Shown piece after piece: positions 6,342-8,658 of a DNA stretch of 8,658 bases (its first letter is position 1; every line of letters begins with the position of its first letter). The DNA comes from Prado023 sp049688395. GTDB lineage: Bacteria; Actinomycetota; Actinomycetes; S36-B12; CAIYMF01. The notes under the pieces are model-generated. The model was given only the letters and a program-made list of their open reading frames with translations. It was not told the origin of the DNA and ran no database searches. The stretch covers positions 1 through 8,658 of the forward strand of contig JBAVKQ010000193.1 in NCBI GenBank assembly GCA_049688395.1, written 5' to 3'. A program made the translations under genes and the position numbers.

Positions 6342-6368
6342 GGGCGGGCAGGGCGGGCAGGGCGGGCA
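6342..6368. repeat. G-rich 9-bp tandem repeat, three exact copies
   Basis: GGGCGGGCA occurs three times in direct succession (6342-6350, 6351-6359, 6360-6368), followed by a partial copy (GGCAG). The plus strand therefore has six GGG runs separated by one or two bases, which meets the usual sequence rule for a G-quadruplex. The block begins 7 bp beyond the stop codon of the minus-strand pRiA4b-like gene. The G-rich strand is the template there, so a folded structure could impede RNA polymerase. Copy number may vary between strains. Confidence 0.85.
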
Positions 6369-6375
6369 GGCAGCT

Positions 6376-7761
6376 TCAGCGCTGCTCGATCGCCTGCTGC
6401 AACTTCGCGAGCTCGTCGTCGGACAGGGCGATGGCGATGCGGTGGTTCGCCTGCTCGACGTCGAAGTGGGCCGGGTCGTAGCCCTCGGGGGCCCATGCCA
6501 CCAGGTCGGCCACCTGCTCGGGGTCCAGCCCGGTCAGCACCGCGTGACCGGCCAGTACCTGGCACAGCTGTTCGTGGCCGCCGATCCCGCCGACGTCCTC
6601 CGGTGGGCAGGCCCGCTCCCCGGCGACGACGGCCAGAGTGCGACCCAGGTGCCCGGGCCGGGCGGCCAGCACCTCCACGGTGTGTTCCCAGGAGTCCCCG
6701 AAGTCGTACTCGTAGCCGATCACCGATCCCGGCTCGGTCACCTGCCCCAGGCTGATCGCGTCCTCGTCGTCGCTGGGCCCGACGCCCAGGTCCAGGTCGA
6801 CCGGGCCGACCAGCCGACCGGCGACCCGGAACAGGTGCAGGTGCGAGTCTGTCCACCCCATCGCCCCCTGCAGCACGTGGTGCAACCGACCCAGGGTGAT
6901 CGACGCGGGCACCACCAGCCGCCGCCACACCAGGGGCTCGGTCCCGGTCAGGCTGACCAGCACCTCCAGGGCGTCGACCGGGCCCGGGCTGGTCGGATCC
7001 GGCACCGCCACCGCGGGGCGGGTCAACGCCGCCCGGGCGAATGCCACCGCAGCCGCCCGCCCGATCGGGGCCCTCCCCCGCCCACGCCACGACTCGTCGC
7101 CAGCCAGGCCCAGCAGGTGCAGCAGCCCCCCGGTCTCGGTCCACTGATGGGTGGCGCGCCGACCATCGGAGGTCGCCCAGCAGACGCCCAACGCCTCGTC
7201 CAGGCGCCGGCCCCGCGCCCGCCATGCCGCGGAGCCGAACCCGTCGTGGTCCAACTCGTACTCGGCGAACGGGACCAGCAGGCTCAGCAGTTCCAGACCC
7301 GCCTGGTGCCGGGGGAACCGGTCCCGATCCGCGGGCAGGCAGTCAGCCAGGTGCCACCACAACCCGATCGGATCCTCGACGAGCCGCTGACCCAGCTTGG
7401 TCACCGTCAGGGTGCCCTTCACCGGGCGCAGCAACCGCATCCGCACGCACAACGCGCGCAGCTGGCCCAACTCGTACACGTCGACCTCCCGGCGTGACGA
7501 ACCGATCCGATCGGCCAGCCCCGCCGCGAGCGCCTCACCCACCACCGCAGGGGGCAGGTACCCCGCCTGGGTCAACCGCACCCCCGGACCGACCCGGCGC
7601 AGCAACCACGCCACCGGGAACACCACCTGCTCTGCCTCGACGGGCACGACCGGCTCCCATGCCCGGATCGCTTCCGCGCCGGCCATCACCCACCACGGCA
7701 CCCCGGGAGCCGCGAACACCTCGGACATCACCGGATTCCAGCGGGTGCGCGCCTGTGTCAT
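6376..7761 (-). CDS. pRiA4b ORF-3-like family protein with long N-terminal extension
   Basis: A 461-residue soluble protein. Residues 262-440 match the plasmid pRiA4b ORF-3-like domain: VWRRLVVP (278-285), GWTDSHLHLF (302-311), SLGQV (337-341), YEYDFGDSWEH (350-360), and the signature GERACPPEDVGGIGG (381-395) followed by a YDPAHFD-type tail (428-434). The family is common on plasmids and chromosomes and is sometimes annotated as IS1096 TnpR-like, but it has no proven biochemical activity. Stand-alone members are about 180-200 residues, so residues 1-260 are an extension. It is mainly helical, with a possible winged-helix-like part around 62-130 (TQAGYLPPAVVGEAL, then TLTVTKLGQRLVED). No membrane segment or recombinase catalytic motif is present. 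The ATG at 7761 is chosen because TAGCGT ends 6 nt upstream, fitting a leaderless transcript. An ATG at residue 12 is the alternative. The C-terminal domain is certain, its role unknown. Confidence 0.9.
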   Translation of the reverse strand: MTQARTRWNPVMSEVFAAPGVPWWVMAGAEAIRAWEPVVPVEAEQVVFPVAWLLRRVGPGVRLTQAGYLPPAVVGEALAAGLADRIGSSRREVDVYELGQLRALCVRMRLLRPVKGTLTVTKLGQRLVEDPIGLWWHLADCLPADRDRFPRHQAGLELLSLLVPFAEYELDHDGFGSAAWRARGRRLDEALGVCWATSDGRRATHQWTETGGLLHLLGLAGDESWRGRGRAPIGRAAAVAFARAALTRPAVAVPDPTSPGPVDALEVLVSLTGTEPLVWRRLVVPASITLGRLHHVLQGAMGWTDSHLHLFRVAGRLVGPVDLDLGVGPSDDEDAISLGQVTEPGSVIGYEYDFGDSWEHTVEVLAARPGHLGRTLAVVAGERACPPEDVGGIGGHEQLCQVLAGHAVLTGLDPEQVADLVAWAPEGYDPAHFDVEQANHRIAIALSDDELAKLQQAIEQR

Positions 7762-7767
7762 GACCCC

Positions 7768-7773
7768 ACGCTA
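7768..7773 (-). promoter_or_regulatory. -10 box (TAGCGT) of the pRiA4b-like gene
   Basis: On the minus strand TAGCGT fits the TANNNT -10 consensus and is separated from the ATG at 7761 by 6 nt (GGGGTC). The run GGGG lies only 2 nt before the ATG, too close to work as a Shine-Dalgarno, so a leaderless mRNA is the more likely reading. No -35 element is recognised. Confidence 0.48.
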
Positions 7774-7812
7774 TCCAGAGCACCCCGCTGTGGGCTCGCT
7801 TCCGACGGACCA

Positions 7813-7843
7813 GCGCCGGCTTGTCGACCGGCCGCGCCGGCGC
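7813..7843 (-). terminator. Strong GC hairpin after the methyltransferase gene
   Basis: GCGCCGGC (7813-7820) pairs perfectly over 8 bp with GCCGGCGC (7836-7843) around a 15-nt loop. It lies about 40 nt beyond the methyltransferase stop codon and upstream of the -10 box of the next gene, where a terminator is expected. All eight pairs are G-C. There is no T-run, as is common for actinobacterial hairpin terminators. Confidence 0.5.
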
Positions 7844-7882
7844 CCCCTCGGGATCACGGGCTGCCTTGCGGGACGCCTGGGC

Positions 7883-8524
7883 CTATGCTGCCGGTGGGGC
7901 TCCCGCGTGCTTGGTCGCGGTGCACAGGAACACGCCGAACTCGCGGCCGTCCTTGAGGATGGTCGTGGCGTCGACGAAGCTGACGTCGGGAAAGCCGGCG
8001 CGGGCCAGCTGCTCGGTGAGGCGTTCCCGGTCGAATCCGTGGTGTCCGTCGAAGTCGGCCACGTCGGCGTGGAAGGCGCCGTCAGGATCGTCGTCGATGT
8101 CCGCGATGGCCAGCCGACCGCCGTCGACCAGGAGCCGCGCCACAGCCCGCAACAACCCATCGAGGTCCTGAACGTGGTGGAACGCCAAGGAGCTCCACAC
8201 GACGTCGTAGGACCCGCCGAGCCGGTCTGTGGTCAGGTCGGCTCGCACGGCGCGCAGCCGCTCACTGAGCCCGGCCTCCTCGATCCGCTCCCGTGCGACC
8301 TGCACCATGCCGGCAGAGGAGTCGGTCACCACCGCGGAGCCGACCCGGTCGGCGAGCAGGATGCTCAACCGACCCGTGCCACCGCCGACGTCGAGCGCGC
8401 GCATCCGTGGGTCGAGGTCCAACCCGTTCTCGATGGCCCGGGCCACCGCCACCTGCCGCACCTCGTGGCCGGGGTCGTCGTCCCAGGTCGCTGCCTCGGC
8501 GTCGAATCGCTTGTGTTCGTGCAC
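7883..8524 (-). CDS. Class I SAM-dependent methyltransferase
   Basis: A 213-residue methyltransferase with the class I Rossmann fold (Methyltransf_11/25 type), expected to be cytoplasmic and to transfer a methyl group from S-adenosylmethionine. The N-terminus HKRFDAEAATWDDDPGH (4-20) is the usual cap of this subfamily. Motif I, ALDVGGGTG (43-51), forms the SAM-binding glycine loop. D68 at the end of strand 2 should bind the ribose hydroxyls, and D96 in RADL follows strand 3. The motif IV region, YDVVWSSLAFHHVQD (106-120), and LLVDGGRLAIAD (131-142) are also clear. Length is normal for a stand-alone enzyme. The substrate cannot be inferred, since neither neighbour suggests a biosynthetic pathway. 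The start is a GTG (8524-8522) with TAGGGT 7 nt upstream and no Shine-Dalgarno, so the mRNA is probably leaderless. A hairpin at 7813-7843 probably ends the transcript, making it a one-gene unit. Confidence 0.9.
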   Translation of the reverse strand: MHEHKRFDAEAATWDDDPGHEVRQVAVARAIENGLDLDPRMRALDVGGGTGRLSILLADRVGSAVVTDSSAGMVQVARERIEEAGLSERLRAVRADLTTDRLGGSYDVVWSSLAFHHVQDLDGLLRAVARLLVDGGRLAIADIDDDPDGAFHADVADFDGHHGFDRERLTEQLARAGFPDVSFVDATTILKDGREFGVFLCTATKHAGAPPAA

Positions 8525-8531
8525 GTGCTCG

Positions 8532-8537
8532 ACCCTA
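8532..8537 (-). promoter_or_regulatory. -10 box (TAGGGT) for a leaderless methyltransferase transcript
   Basis: On the minus strand TAGGGT is followed by 7 nt (CGAGCAC) and then the GTG at 8524. Hexamer and spacing are identical to those before the SpoIIM-family gene (1383-1388). No ribosome binding site is present between box and start. A -35 element is not evident. Confidence 0.5.
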
Positions 8538-8586
8538 GCGGGAGTTTCCGGGGTAGCTCGGGGTTGATTGTCGCGGTCTGCTGGCT

Positions 8587-8658
8587 GTGAGGGCGGGGAT
8601 CGTGCTGTGCGTGGGGGTTCTGGTCGGCGTGGCTTCTTGGCTTTGGGACACGAATCGT
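8587..8658 (+). CDS. Possible partial CDS, N-terminal hydrophobic segment, right edge
   Basis: A GTG at 8587 opens a frame that reaches the end of the window (24 codons). Its translation has a short basic start (MRAG) and a hydrophobic stretch IVLCVGVLVGVASWLW, followed by DTNR, as expected for a signal anchor or signal peptide. There is no clear Shine-Dalgarno or TANNNT box at leaderless distance, so the call depends on the hydrophobic pattern alone. If real, it diverges from the methyltransferase gene across about 62 bp. No family can be assigned. Confidence 0.35.
   Translation, partial: MRAGIVLCVGVLVGVASWLWDTNR

Larger units (their letters stand above)
6219..6375. promoter_or_regulatory. 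Presumed promoter region of the lipoprotein/M48 operon
   Basis: These 157 bp separate the pRiA4b-like stop from the lipoprotein start and hold the G-rich repeat (6342-6368), a 7-bp hairpin (6303-6324) and the lipoprotein ribosome binding site (GGGAG, complement of 6225-6229). No convincing -10 or -35 pair is seen on the minus strand, so the promoter could not be placed. The operon could also be reached by read-through from the upstream gene. Confidence 0.35.

Noticed and set aside
6342..6368. CRISPR-like array
   Set aside because: The repeats are 9 bp and contiguous, with no spacers, so this is a simple tandem repeat.
5869..7497. 542-codon plus-strand open frame
   Set aside because: It is antisense to the lipoprotein and pRiA4b-like genes, both of which have clear family or signal motifs. 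The translation is low-complexity Gln/Pro/Arg/Gly-rich sequence.
6376..7761. Reading the pRiA4b-like gene as a transposon resolvase and the region as a mobile element
   Set aside because: No serine- or tyrosine-recombinase motifs, terminal inverted repeats or target duplications are visible. The TnpR-like label of this family is historical.
7397..8590. 397-codon plus-strand open frame across the methyltransferase
   Set aside because: It lies opposite a gene with intact SAM-binding motifs and shows no domain of its own.

Overview
The window is very GC-rich double-stranded bacterial DNA with strongly G/C-biased third codon positions, GTG starts, and several apparent leaderless promoters (a TANNNT box 6-7 nt before the start codon). 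Together with a divergent SpoIIM-family / RDD-family gene pair, this points to a high-GC Actinomycetota chromosome. I cannot name a genus. No rRNA, tRNA, CRISPR array, transposase or integrase is visible.

Layout, left to right. (1) Positions 1-70 hold the first 23 codons of a minus-strand gene that runs off the left edge. It has a good Shine-Dalgarno and a 31-bp inverted repeat just upstream that looks like an operator. (2) Positions 71-373 contain no convincing gene, only a start-less open frame on the minus strand. (3) Positions 374-1375 (minus) encode a SpoIIM/DUF95-type membrane protein, and 1497-2366 (plus) encode an RDD-family membrane protein. They diverge from a 121-bp intergenic region. 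(4) Three same-strand genes are read right to left from 6218 to 2444: a lipoprotein with two BamE/SmpA-like half-repeats, a 161-aa protein with one hydrophobic segment, and an 848-aa polytopic membrane protein with an M48-type zinc-protease core and a helical C-terminal ectodomain. Spacings of 43 and 6 bp suggest one operon. (5) A G-rich 9-bp tandem repeat and a hairpin separate this operon from a pRiA4b ORF-3-like protein (6376-7761, minus) with a long N-terminal extension. (6) Next comes a class I SAM-dependent methyltransferase (7883-8524, minus), followed in the direction of transcription by a strong GC hairpin. (7) The right edge may hold the start of a plus-strand membrane or secreted protein.

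The best candidate for an undescribed system is the lipoprotein / 161-aa / M48-membrane-protease cluster. All three products are predicted to act at the cell envelope. A membrane protease with extracytoplasmic domains, encoded beside a surface lipoprotein and a small helper, would suit envelope surveillance, regulated proteolysis or a conflict (toxin/immunity) role. That role is inference from architecture and gene order; no partner or substrate can be read from the sequence. The SpoIIM/RDD pair is a recurrent actinobacterial arrangement. The methyltransferase and the pRiA4b-like gene appear to be separate transcription units.
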